From Dugong dugon (Eukaryota; Chordata; Mammalia; Sirenia; Dugongidae): a DNA stretch of 64,000 nucleotides. Shown piece by piece: positions 34,471 through 45,117 of the stretch (positions are counted from its first letter, which is position 1; every line of letters starts with the position of its first letter). A model generated the notes under the pieces. That model saw only the letters and a program-made list of their open reading frames with translations. It had not been told where the DNA came from and did no database searches. The translations under genes and the position numbers were made by a program. The stretch is from the NCBI GenBank assembly GCA_030035585.1, contig CM057469.1, positions 58,979,501-59,043,500 of the forward strand, written 5' to 3'.

Positions 34471-34863
34471 TTAGAGAGATGCAAATCAAAACTACAATGA
34501 GATACCATTTAACCTTTACAAAAATGGCAATGATCCAAAAAATAGAAAACAACAAATGCTGGCTATGTTGTGAGGGGATTGGAACTCTTATACATTGCTG
34601 GAGGGATTGTAAAATGGTACAATCACTATGGAAAACAGCATGGTGCTTCCTCAAAAAGCTAGAAATAGAAATATCTTATGATCCAGCAATCCCAGTCCTA
34701 GGTAGATATCCTAGAGATATGAGCGGTGACATGAGTAGATGTACGCACACCTATGTTCACTGCTGCATACTCACAATAGCAAAAAGATGAAAACAACCTA
34801 AGTTCACATCAACAGATGAATGGATAAGCGAACTGTGGTACATGCATACAATGGAATACTATA

Positions 34864-35411
34864 TGTCATGTATTGAATTGTGTCCCCCAAAAATATGTAT
34901 CAACTTACTTAGGCCATGATTCCCAGTATTGTATGGTTGTCCTCCATTTTGTGATTGATGTAACTTTCTTATGTGTTCTAAATCTTAATCTATGCTTGTG
35001 GTTAATGAGGCAAGAATAGATTATGTTAAAGAGGGTTAGAATGGGATTGTAACACCCTTACTAAGGTCACATCCCTGAGCCGATGTAAAGGGAGTTTCCC
35101 TGGGGTGTGGCCTGCACCACATTTCATCTTACAAGAGGTAAAAGGAAAAGGAGGCAAGCAGAGAGTGGGGGGAACTCATACCACCAAGAAAGCAGTGCCA
35201 GGATCAGAGTGCATCCTTTGGACCTGGAGTTCCTGCAAGGAGAAGATTGATGATAAGGACCTTCCTCCAGAGCTGACAGAAAATGCCTTCCCTTGAGCTG
35301 ACAGCCTGAATTTGGGCTTCTAGCCTACTAGGCTATGAGAAAATAAGTTCTCTTTGTTAAAGCCATCCACTTGTGGTATTTCTGTTACAGCAGCAGTAGA
35401 TGAGTGAGACA
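34864..35411 (+). mobile_element. Solo LTR (MaLR-like), copy 1 of family B
   Basis: Starts tgtcatgtattgaattgtgt with the cccccaaaaatatgt block, contains tcctgcaaggagaagattga and ends with tgtggtatttctgttacagc and gagaca. Flanking 5-mers are ctata and ctatg, and L1 reads on across it (aatact..atgcaac). The architecture resembles MaLR LTRs; I know no name for it. Confidence 0.82.
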
Positions 35412-35531
35412 CTATGCAACTATAAAAAATAATGAGGAATCTGTGAAACATCTTTTAACATGGATGAATCTGGAGGGTATTATGCTGAGTGAAATAAGTA
35501 TATCACAAAAAGAAAAATATTGTATGCTCCC

Positions 35532-36122
35532 TGTCATGGATTGAATCATGTCCCCCCAGAATATGTGTCAATTTGGCTAGGCCATGATTCCCAGCATTAT
35601 ATCATTGTCCTCCATTTTGTGATCTGAGTTTTCTCCATTTTGTGATGTGTAGTAAATCCTAGCCTCTATGCCTGTGGTTATGGTCCCATTTGTAAGTGAG
35701 TTGTCCATTATGTTAATGATGCAGGATTAAGTCATGTTAATGAGGATTAGGTTATGTTTGTTATGTTAATGAAGTAGGATTAGGGTGGGATGTATCTTGA
35801 GTCACTACCCTTCACTGCCCTACAAGAGATAAAAGCAGAGAGAAGCAAGCAAAGAGGAAGGAACATCCTACCACTGAAAGAGAAGATCTGGGAGTGCAGT
35901 ACATGCTTTGGACTCAGAGTCCTGCGCTGAGAAACTCCTAGATTCACAGGAAGATTGATGACAAGGACCTCCCCCCAGAGCCAACAGAGAGAGAAAGCGT
36001 TCCCCTGATGCTGGTGTCCTTAATTCAGACTTCTAATCTCTTAAACTGTAGGAGAATAAATTTGTTTGGTAAAGCCATCCATTTGTGTATTTCTGTTATA
36101 GAAACACTCCATATCTAAGACA
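35532..36122 (+). mobile_element. Solo LTR, copy 2 of family B
   Basis: Starts tgtcatggattgaatcatgt, carries repeated gttaatga..aggatta units near 35710-35780, a polyadenylation signal aataaa at 36055-36060, and ends near atctaagaca. It lies 120 bp downstream of copy 1 in the same L1 and same orientation. No clear duplication flanks it. Confidence 0.8.
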
Positions 36123-36779
36123 GTTACACTATTATAAAAAATCAAGAATGGATATACACACTGAAGGCAAAGTTCTTTGATGGTTACCAGGGATGTGAGG
36201 GAGAGGGAGGGAGAATCACTTTCTAGATAGTATGCACTTGTTACTTTTGGTGATGGGAAAGGAAAGACCAAATATGGGCAAAGTACATCTTGACCAAGGT
36301 ACATAAATACACTAAGAAAGCCTCAGATAGAATGGGAGAAAAATGTAGGACAAAACTCAAACTCCTAAAAAATGTCTAGACCTACTGGACTGATAGAAAA
36401 TAGAGGAACCCCAGAGACTATCACCCTAAGATAATCTTTGAACTTGGATTGAAGCTATTTCTGCCAGTCACCTTTCAGCCAAATTGGCTTATAAAATAAA
36501 CAGTATCACCCATGAGTAATGTTCCCCCTTAAATAATTAACTATATATGACCTAATGGGCAACATTTACCCAAAAGCAAAATTGACAAGGCAAGGATGGG
36601 AAGGGAAGCTAGATCAATGGAAACAGAACAAACAGAATGGAAATACTGAGAATGCTGACATACTGTAAAAACTGTAACAAATGACACAGAACCCTTTGTA
36701 TAAAATTGTTAAAGGGGAAAATAATTTGCTGTGTAAACTTTCACCTAAAACAATACAAAATTATTTAAAAAAAAAAAGA
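36123..36779 (+). other. L1 3' UTR and poly-A
   Basis: Reverse complement of the UTR type seen at 39823-40631: ttgatggttaccagggatg, then gaggaaccccagagactatc, then caatacaaaattatt and poly-A. Belongs to the plus-strand L1 starting at 29615. Confidence 0.8.
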
Positions 36780-38760
36780 TTTATGGAAGCCCACTGTCTC
36801 CCAGACTTCTCAGAAAAGCATTATATTATTCTCTCCTTTCCACCGGTTGGTGCTGGAACTATAATTTATAGAAATAAAGTGTTCAGAATAGATTCTACTG
36901 ACCTATGGGCACAAATGACTGATCTCAAGCTACCACTATCAAATTCAGCCTCACCATCTATCACTCATATAATCTATTTACTTCTGTACTGTTGAGAAAT
37001 AAATTTTGGGAGCTATAAAAGCCACCTGTCTTCCTCTTAGGCATAAACAATTTGTATGAGAACCATACTAGGGTGAGAGAGTCCAATCCACTGAATTTAT
37101 ATTTGTAGAAGTCTTATCTTTCTACCTAACAAAATTCAAGGCTGTTGCTCTAAGAAAATGATCATAATTCATAATATGGCATTCTTAAATGCAATTCTAA
37201 TTGGAGGCAAACTCATGTTGTATTTGTCACAGCCAAACACTAAAGTCTGAACAACAAAAGGAACAAACATTTTTTTGTTGTTATTGTTGTTAACTCATAC
37301 ATTATTAACTCAGATGGCACATATTAATTCATATGGCACAGAATCTATTTGGTATTCAAATGTCAAGAAACAATTGTCTTTCCGTCTTTATATATGTATA
37401 CACATACACACATATATATGTCAGCATTAGAAAACAGAAAACTTATGGAAAAGTGAAACCTCTCAGAAAGTTAGCTGGGAGGAAAGACAAATGACATCAT
37501 GAGGTCAAAGAAATTCTTGAATGTATCAAAAAAAAAAAAAGATATACCGGAATATAGTGTTAGAAAGGTTTAACTAGTCATTATGATCTACCATATCCCC
37601 TGTCTCCTTCTCTCCAATGATGTAGATGACAATTTCAGTGAGGTAAGAGCCTTGGTTAAAGGACAGACGTGTCTTAAGGGGTCATTGTGTGAACTGTGGA
37701 TTCCTGAAAAAAGAAAGCATGTCTATTGCAGTTTGAACAGTCTCAATTTAGACACATCTCTAAAAAGAGGAAATATATTCAACTGGGTTGAATTGGAGAG
37801 GTTTCTTGCCTATCCAAAGATTCAGCGCACATTTTATGCAGATGTATATCTAGGAAGTTAAAAAAAGTAAAAGTAAAAAGTAAACAACTTATTAATGAGC
37901 ACCTCATTTTAGTCTTAATATAAAATTTCAGAAAAAAGAAAATGGACTCAAATTATTTTGCTATTTTTCTTTTCCACTTCTCTCAAATTGAGTACAGTGC
38001 ATTGTGACTTTTCTCCCTTTTTTATCCCTAACTTTGGTAGTAACAATTAGTGCCATGTAACTAAGTAACCATTGCTTAGAGTCATTCTCAAACTTAAGGC
38101 AGTAGACCCTTCAGAAGCACTGCTAAAAAAAACAACCATCCTAAACTGCCTTGACTCCTTCCTGGGAAATAGTTTCAACCATATACGTGTGAGACTGGTA
38201 GGAAAGAGTATCTTTAGCTATATTCTTGTTGCTGACACTTTCTCTGCAGTCGATATTGAAATTTAGGTTGCCTTGTGTTACAAGCTACCATTGCCCTGTT
38301 TCACTGAGTTTGGTATTAGAAAGCCATATGTAAGATGAATGCTACAATCCACACTTTAAAACACATCCCATGAAACATGGATGATGGGCCTTTTAATGAT
38401 AGAAATTATTATTCGTTAGCAGTTCATGGATCTAAATCTCACGCAGACTCTGGATGACAAAAATTATTGGTCTATTTTCTTATTCTTCATCATACTGCAT
38501 TGCAGTTCCTAGGTCAGCAATGCTGCTATCTATGTGAATAATGAATGGTTAAATACGGTAAGAGAAGCCCAGGACAGTGGCATACAGTCTATTAGAGTCC
38601 ACATGTTGAATTTAAGCTTACCATAAACACTAACTATGCAAGTGGCAAGAAAATTCTGGACAGACTTTCTCTGCTTTGCTTGAAACCTATAACCTTAATC
38701 TGATAATGCAATGTTGGAACATTGAGCATTTAACAAACCATGAATAATCCTTTATAAGTC
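36780..38760. other. Unassigned DNA, possibly single-copy
   Basis: Nearly 2 kb with no repeat I recognise apart from a short TA/CA microsatellite at about 37391-37420 and a poly-A at 37530-37541. A 92-codon plus frame at 37583-37861 and a 64-codon one at 38072-38266 show no known domain and no codon pattern that convinces. Confidence 0.5.
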
Positions 38761-38761
38761 T

Positions 38762-38918
38762 CTCATGGGGTAGTGGTTGGTTTAGAGCTCCGCTGCTAAC
38801 CAAAAGATCAGCAGTTTGAATCCACCAGCTGCTCCTTGGAAACCCTATGGGGCAGTTCTGTTCTGTCCTGTAGGGTTGCTATGAGTTGGAATCGACTTGA
38901 TGGCAATGGGTTTTGGGG
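38762..38918 (+). mobile_element. AfroSINE (short form)
   Basis: Head ggttggtttagagctccgct, B-box gtttgaatcc, ggaaaccctatggggcagtt and tail gagttggaatcgacttgatg. Relatively young-looking. No flanking duplication found. Confidence 0.93.
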
Positions 38919-38919
38919 T

Positions 38920-39800
38920 TAAGGCTATCATAGAGAGTACTTACTCCCCAGTCTGTTTTCTATTACCCAATAGGTGATGAAGGACTAGTTGGGAGATTCA
39001 GAACTTCCTCATTAATTAGCGTAGTTGAAAAGCTCAAGGAGTTAGTTGATTTCTTTCAGAATTTACAAAAAAAGTAGTCTAAATAAATAAGGTAGGTTGT
39101 ATCTTCACTAACTTTATCATCAGTCAATAATGCTTGTGGGAATTATTGAAATACTATGGGGGATTCACTTCTTTTCAAAACTCTTGTAATAAAAGAGAAT
39201 ATAAAGAAGTCATTTATGATATGAAGTTCTAAATGTCAAAAAAAACTCTACCTTTTTTTTCTTTTCCCCTTTCTTGTGTTTTTAGTAAAATATCTGCATA
39301 TCACAGTGAGTAAAGAGACAACATACCATGATAATTAGAAAAATAAATCTAAACTGTAAAATGAGATACAAATGTTTTTTATTTGAAAATTATGGTGACT
39401 TGATATGTTTTAAAACAGGATATGTAAATCCTAGAAAACACTTGTGTTTATGAAATTAGGATTCTAATGTATTTGCTCTGTTTTTAATTGCTTGTGTTCC
39501 TTTGTGGTTTTTCATTATAACCCTATTGCCATTCAACCAGCTAATTAACCTCTATTATTAGGTGCTTTCTCCTCATAAATCCCCTTCTGCTTTATATATA
39601 ATTACCTTTATCAAACCCGTAGCCCAAGGCTAATAAGATGATAAGAGCAAATGACTATTCACCTGGAGTGAAAACATCTATATCATTAGTGGTATTGTTA
39701 TCTTAACGATTAAAAATAAATAAAAAGAAAGGCAACTAAATTAAAACATCATATCTAGCAATGGATTTTTTTTTGGAAAAAAAAAAGGTCTAGAGCTAAA
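38920..39800. other. Unassigned AT-rich DNA
   Basis: No frame or repeat recognised. Confidence 0.5.
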
Positions 39801-39822
39801 ATACCTATTTAGTGTGTATCTT

Positions 39823-40631
39823 TTTTAAAATTATTATTATTGTACTTTAGGCGAAGGTTTACAAAACAAATTAGCTTTTCATTAAACAATTAGTACACAT
39901 ATCGTTTTGTGACATTGGTTACCCACCCCATGACATATCAACACTCTCCCCTTCTCTGTCTTGGGTTCCCTATTACCAGCTTTCCTGTCCCCTCCTGCCT
40001 TCTAGTCCTTGCCCATGGGCTGGTGTGCCCCTTTAGTCTCATTTTGTTTTATGGGCCTGTCTAATCTTTGGCTGAAGTCAGGAGTGGCTTCATTACTGAT
40101 CTGAAATGGTGTTTGGGGACTATACTCTTGGGATTTCTCCAGTCTCAGTCAGGCCTGTAAGTATGGTCTTTTTTGTGAGTTAGACCTTTGTTCTACATAT
40201 TTCTCCAGCTCTGTCCGGGACCCTCTATTGTGATCTTGTCAGAGCAGTCAGTGGTGGTAGCTGGGTACCATCTAGTTGTACTGGACTCAGTCTAGTGGAG
40301 GCTGTGGTAGTTGTGGTCCATTAGTCCTTTGGATTAATCTTTCCCTGTGTCTTTGGTTTTCTTCATTCTCCCTGGTTCCAGACTGAGTGAGACTAGTAGG
40401 GTATCTTAGATTGCTGCTCACAAGCTTTTAAGACTCCAGATACTACTCACCAAAGTAGAAAGTAGAACATTTTCTTTATAAACTATGTTATGTCAATTGA
40501 GCTAGATATTCCCCAAGACCTTGGTCCCCATAGCCTTCAGCCCAGCAATTCAGTCCCTCAGGGAGTTTGGATGTGTCTGTGGAGCTTCCATGACCTTGCT
40601 TTGGACAAGTTGTGTGGGCCTTTCCAGTTAC
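39823..40631 (-). mobile_element. 5'-truncated L1 (3' UTR only)
   Basis: Minus-strand elephant-type L1 3' UTR: T/A-rich tail, actttaggcgaaggtttaca, the ttgggttccctattaccagc block, the tagttgtactggactcagtc block and the gagctagatattccccaaga block. Truncated within the 3' UTR. Flanked by ttagtgtgtatctt (39809-39822) and ttagtgtatatctt (40632-40645), 13 of 14 matching. This copy has a single UTR terminus, unlike the L1s at 14 and 60 kb. Confidence 0.93.
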
Positions 40632-40649
40632 TTAGTGTATATCTTAAAA

Positions 40650-41150
40650 TATGTATATTCTGTAAATTCATCAAGAATGCTAAGGCTCTCTTCAGGAAAA
40701 ACTACTTTCTTTCATGCATATTAATTCCAAATTTTATAAAATGTTAATTATGCATGATACTGTAAGAATAATCCCATTTTATTTAAGAATCCAGTCCATT
40801 AAAATACATAGAATTCCAATGTATACACTTGTTTGTATGAAGTTAGTTATTTTGACTATAGTTCTGGGTCAGTAGAGTATTCTTTAATTGGCTACCCCAA
40901 CTCTGCCGTAAAGAGAATATTTTGATTGCATACAATTATTCATATTATTCTAAGACAAGCATCACTATTTTTTTCTTGAAAAACAATTAATAAATTGTTT
41001 CAAAGTATGAAAGTGATATGACAATTGTAATAATAATTCAGTTTTTAATGCTATATTTGAAATTTATTTATATAAATAAATCAATGAGAAATCAAATTAA
41101 ATGAATGAGGTAAATATATAAGATGGCATTTTTGGAAAATTAAAAGTATA
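40650..41150. other. Unassigned AT-rich DNA
   Basis: No frame or repeat recognised. Confidence 0.5.
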
Positions 41151-41152
41151 TA

Positions 41153-41960
41153 CATTCATTTACTTACTTATCAAATGTTTCTCTATGCTTTCAAAAGGCT
41201 AGACTCTGTTCTGATGATTCAATGGTACCCAAACGAGATACAAGCTCTGTCATTTAGGAATTTCAGCTTAGCTGAAGAAGAGCTACAGGTTTTCATGTAA
41301 GTGGATAATGGAGATGATTGATTTATTCTTCGGACCTGGAAACATTTTCTCGGGGACCTGGTATTTGAAATACTGTCTTATTGAAATGTATGGCAAATTT
41401 GGCAAAGATGATGAGAAGAATATTAGACACTGGGAAGTACACATGCCTAGCCTCTGAGATCTGAAAGAAACTTGGTAGTTAGAGAAAAAGTAAAAGAGGA
41501 ATGTGAAATGAGGCTAAAAAGGAAAGGAAGGGCCAGGTTAGGCTGTGTTAAGAATTTTAAAATTTATTGTAAAAACTATGAGAAGCAATTAAATATTTTT
41601 ATAGAAGGAAGTTATATGATTGGACTTCTTTCCTTAAAAAAACGAAATGAAGTAAAATAATGGCTACAAGACAGAGAATTGTTTGTTGGGTACCAAAGGT
41701 GGAAACATTGAGGGCAGGAATAAAGATTTGAAGTAGTTAACTGAGAGATGATGTGTTAGTATATGAACAGTGGAGATGTAAAAACAAATAATTGAAGATA
41801 TGCAAAATATTTAGAAGGTAAAACTGCTTTAGCTTACACACTAGATGGAAGATTGTGCCATCTGTGTCTGAGTGGCCACAGGGGGGAAAAGTATTTTTGG
41901 AGCAGAATATGAGTTCTGTTGGGTAGCTTGAATCGAAGAGTATTTATGACCAAGTATCCC
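41153..41960 (-). mobile_element. L2 LINE 3' part
   Basis: Minus-strand L2: tacattcatttacttactta, the aatgtttctctatgctttc..ctagactctgttctgatgat block (the common L2 end), then aagggccaggttaggctgtg, gaagcaattaaatattttta, atttgaagtagttaactgag and ttttggagcagaatatgagt in consensus order. Highly diverged, as expected for L2. Confidence 0.7.
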
Positions 41961-42378
41961 AGACCTGGCTGAACATGATCATCACAGAATAATCATAATT
42001 ATAGTAATTATAATAATATTTAGGATAATAGCTCTAAATATTTTGATTTAATTTTCTAGGATATACCCCAGGTATCAATAATTTCAAAAAACAAAAATTC
42101 ACAAGGGATTTTATCAGCCATACTTGAGAACCATTATTTAAAGTCAACAAATATTATGTGAAGAGAGCAAAGAAGCATGAAATATGTGTGGGAATGAAGA
42201 ACACTTTTTTCTAATGTTGTTGCTGTTGTCGTTAGGTGCCCTTGAGTCAGTTAGAACTCATAGTGACCCTATCTACAACAGAACAAAACACTTCCTGGTC
42301 CTGCACCATCTACACAATCATTGTGATGCTTGAGAGCATTGTTGCAACCACTGTGTCAGTCCTTCTTATTGAGGGTCT

Positions 42379-44532
42379 TCATCTCTTACTCTGACCCTCT
42401 ACTTCACCAAGCATGATGTCTTTCTCCAGGGACTGGTGTCTCCCAATAACATGTCCAAAGTACATGAGATGAAATCTTGCAGTTCTTGCATTCTGGCTAT
42501 ACTTCATTCTGGCTATACAGCATTCTGGCTGTACTTCTTCCAAGATAGACTTGTTCTTTCTTCTGGTAGTCCATAGTATATTGAATATTCTTCGCCAACA
42601 ACATAATTCAAAGGCAGCGATTCTCATTTGGTTTTCCTTATTCATTGTCCAGCTTTTGTATGCATATGAGGCGATTGAAAATGCCATCGCTTGGATCAGG
42701 TGCAACTTAGTCCTTAAAGTGATATCTTTGCTTTTCAACACTTCAAAAAGTCTTTTGCAGCAGATTTGCTCAATGCAATACATTGTTTGATTTCTTGACT
42801 GCTGCTTCCATGTATGTTGCTTGTGGACTCAAGTAACATGAAATCCTTGACAATTTCAATATTTTTTCCATTTGTTATGACATTGCTTATTGGTCCAACT
42901 GTGAGGAATTTTGTTTTCTGTATGTTGAGCTGTAGTCCATACTGAAGGCTATAGTCTTTGATCTTCATCAGTAAGTGATTCAAGTCCTCTTCACTTTCAG
43001 CAAGCAAAATTGTGTCATCTACATATCACAGGTTGTTAATGAGTCTTCCTCCAATCCTGATGCCACACTCTTCTTCATATAGTGCATCCTCTCAGATTAT
43101 TTGCTCAGGATACGGGTTGAACAAGTATGGTGAAAGGATATAACCTGACACACACCTTTCCTTTAAACTAGGCAGTATCCCCTTATTCTGCTTGAATGAC
43201 TGTCTCTTGGTCTATGCACAGGTTACACACGAGCATAATGAAGATTTCTGAAATTTTTATTCTTCATAATGTTATCCATAATTTGTTATGATCCACACAA
43301 TTGAACGCCTTTGCATAGTCAACCCTGATGCCCACTTTTCCTGACATTAAACCATGCAGTATCCCCGTATTCTGTTCAAACACCTGCCTCTTGGTCTGTG
43401 TATAGGTTCTTCATGAGCACAATTAAGTGTTCTGGAATTCCCATTCTTTACAATGTTATCCATAATCTGTTACGATCCACACAGTTGGATACCTTTGCAT
43501 AGTCAATAATTAACACAGGTAAACATCTTTCTGGTATTCTCTGCTTTCAGCCAGGATCTATCTGACATCAGCAATGACATCCCTTGTTCCATGTACTCTT
43601 CTGAATCTGGCTTGAATTTGTGGAATTTCCCTTTTGATGTACTGTTGTAACTGCTCTTGAATGATCTTCAGAAAAATTTTACTTGTGTGTGATATTAATG
43701 ATATTGTCTGATAATTCCCACAATCTGGTAGATCACCTTTCTTTGAAATGGATGCAAATATGGATCTCTTCCAGTCAGTTGGCCAGCTAGCTGCCTTTCA
43801 CATTTCTTGGCATAAGCAAGTGAGCAACTCCAGCACTGCATCTGTTTGTAGAAACATCCCAGTTGGCATTCTGTCTATTCCTGGAGCTTTGCTTTTTGCC
43901 AATGCCTTCAGTGTAGCTTGGACTTCTTCCTTCAGTACTGTCGGTTCCTGATCATATGGTATTTCCCGAAATGGTTGAACACCGACCAATTTATTTGGGT
44001 AAAGTGACTTTGTGTATTCCTTGCATCTTCCTTTGATGCTTCCAGTGTCGTTCAGTACTTTGCCCGTAGAATCCTTCAGTATTGTAACCCAAGGCTTGAG
44101 TTTTTTCTTCAGTTCCTTCAGCTTGAGAAATGCTGAATGTGTTCTTCCCTTTTGATTTTCTAACTCCAGGTCTTTGCATATTTCATTATAAAACTTTACT
44201 TTGTCTTCTTGAGTTGCCCTTTGAAATCTTGTTTGGCTCTTTTTTCCATCATTTCTTTTATTTGCTTTAGCTGCTCTATGTTCAAGAGCAAGTGTCAGAG
44301 TCTCTTCTGACATCCATTTTGGTCTTTTGTTTTTGTTCTGTGTTTTTTGACAACCTTTTGCTTTCTTCATGTATGATGTTCTTGATGTCTTCCCACAACT
44401 AGTCTTCAATATGTCAAATCTGTTTTTGAGATGGTCTCTAAACTCAGGTGTGAAATACTCAAGGTCATACTTTGGCTCTCTTGGACTTGTTTTATTTTTT
44501 ATCAGCTTCAGCTTGAACTTGGATATGAGCAA
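42379..44532 (-). pseudogene. RTE ORF remnants (linker, RT, C-terminal domain)
   Basis: The longest frame, 244 codons (44532-43798), covers the linker and RT start: EPKYDLEYFTPEFRDHLKNRFDIL, EETLTLALEHRAAKANKR, KFYNEICKDLELENQKGRT and KSKAPGIDRMPTGMF. Frames 43007-42735 (LAESEEDLNHLLMKIKDYSLQYGLQLNIQKTKFL) and 42783-42379 (GLLTKLHLIQAMAF-like, YAYKSWTMNKEN) follow. The duplicated RT block and stops prevent expression. Confidence 0.85.
43143..43505 (-). repeat. Doubled RT segment from two RTE subfamilies
   Basis: The region from the cctttcc..taaac..cagtatcccc block to the tgcatagtcaa block occurs twice: 43143-43321 and 43322-43505. The first half carries aagatttctgaaatttttat and matches the RTE at 29.2 kb; the second carries taagtgttctggaattccca and matches the RTEs at 2.2 and 6.8 kb. 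Confidence 0.85.
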
Positions 44533-44905
44533 TTGATAGTCTTTTTCGAAGTTGACCCCTGGCCTTGTTCTGATTGATGCTATTGAGCTTCTCCATTGTC
44601 TCTTCCCACATATGTAATTGATTTGATTCCTGTGTATTCTGCCTGGCGAGGTCCATGTGTATAGCTGCTGTTTATGTTGTTGAAGAAGATATTTGCAATG
44701 AATACGTCATTGTTCTTGCAAATCCTATCACGAGATCTCTGGCGTCATGGCTATTACCAATGCCATATTTTCCAATTACTGTTCCTTATTCTTTGTTTCC
44801 AACTTTCACATTCCAATCACCAGTAATTACCAATGCATCTCGATTGCATATTTGATCAATTTCAGACTGCAGAATTTGGTAAAAATCTTCAATTTCTTCA
44901 TGTTT

Positions 44906-45117
44906 GGCATTGGTGGCTGGTGCATAAATTTGAATAATAATTTTCTAATGGGAACTGTTTATCTTTACCTGGAATTTTAATCAGTATATTTCATTTTTCT
45001 CCTTAGTATATTGTTTTAGTGGTTGGTGCATAAATTTGAACAATACTTTTCCAAAGGGAACTGTATATCTTTACCTGGAATTTTAATCAATGTATTTTAT
45101 TTTTCTGTTTTATTAGT
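44906..45117. repeat. 106-bp tandem duplication across an RTE 5' junction
   Basis: Two units, about 44906-45011 and 45012-45117, share tggtgcataaatttgaa and tatctttacctggaatttta, with period 106. Each unit holds the RTE end plus about 75 bp of flank, so the duplication occurred after the RTE landed. Confidence 0.9.

Larger units (their letters stand above)
29615..34790 (+). pseudogene. L1 ORF2 remnants
   Basis: Pieces in order: endonuclease with IVGDFNTPLS and LTDIYRT (29658-29861), pre-RT and RT blocks with [18 protein letters not shown] and [19 protein letters not shown] (31269-31508), the post-RT domain ITEDKLDNWDLLKIKYLCSS-like segment (33411-33695), and the zinc knuckle C-W-L-C-C...H-C...C within 34308-34790 (NNKCWLCCEGIGTLIHCWRD). 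Stops, frameshifts and insertions separate them. Confidence 0.85.
29615..36779 (+). mobile_element. L1 LINE, 5'-truncated, heavily interrupted
   Basis: Plus-strand L1 starting within the ORF2 endonuclease (acagagctccaaaatacata) and running through RT (31100-32900), the C-terminal domain (33160-34790) and a 3' UTR of the elephant type to a poly-A at 36768-36778. Within it lie LTRs at 29994-30559, 34864-35411 and 35532-36122, an RTE fragment at 31795-32296, three AfroSINEs at 33706-34267 and a local inverted duplication at 31643-31793. About 4.5 kb of L1 is spread over 7.2 kb. No gene product is possible. Confidence 0.9.
42216..44945 (-). mobile_element. Long RTE-clade LINE, chimeric
   Basis: Minus-strand RTE with a 3' tail at ttgttgctgttgtcgttagg, the C-terminal domain 42783-42379, motif C reading YVDD near 43014-43025, RT, linker (within 44532-43798) and part of the endonuclease, 5'-truncated near 44945. 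It contains a doubled RT segment (43143-43505) whose halves belong to two subfamilies, and its 5' junction lies in a 106-bp tandem duplication. Confidence 0.9.

Noticed and set aside
36681-36995. 104-codon plus frame
   Set aside because: Its first third is L1 3' UTR and poly-A; the rest crosses into flanking DNA.
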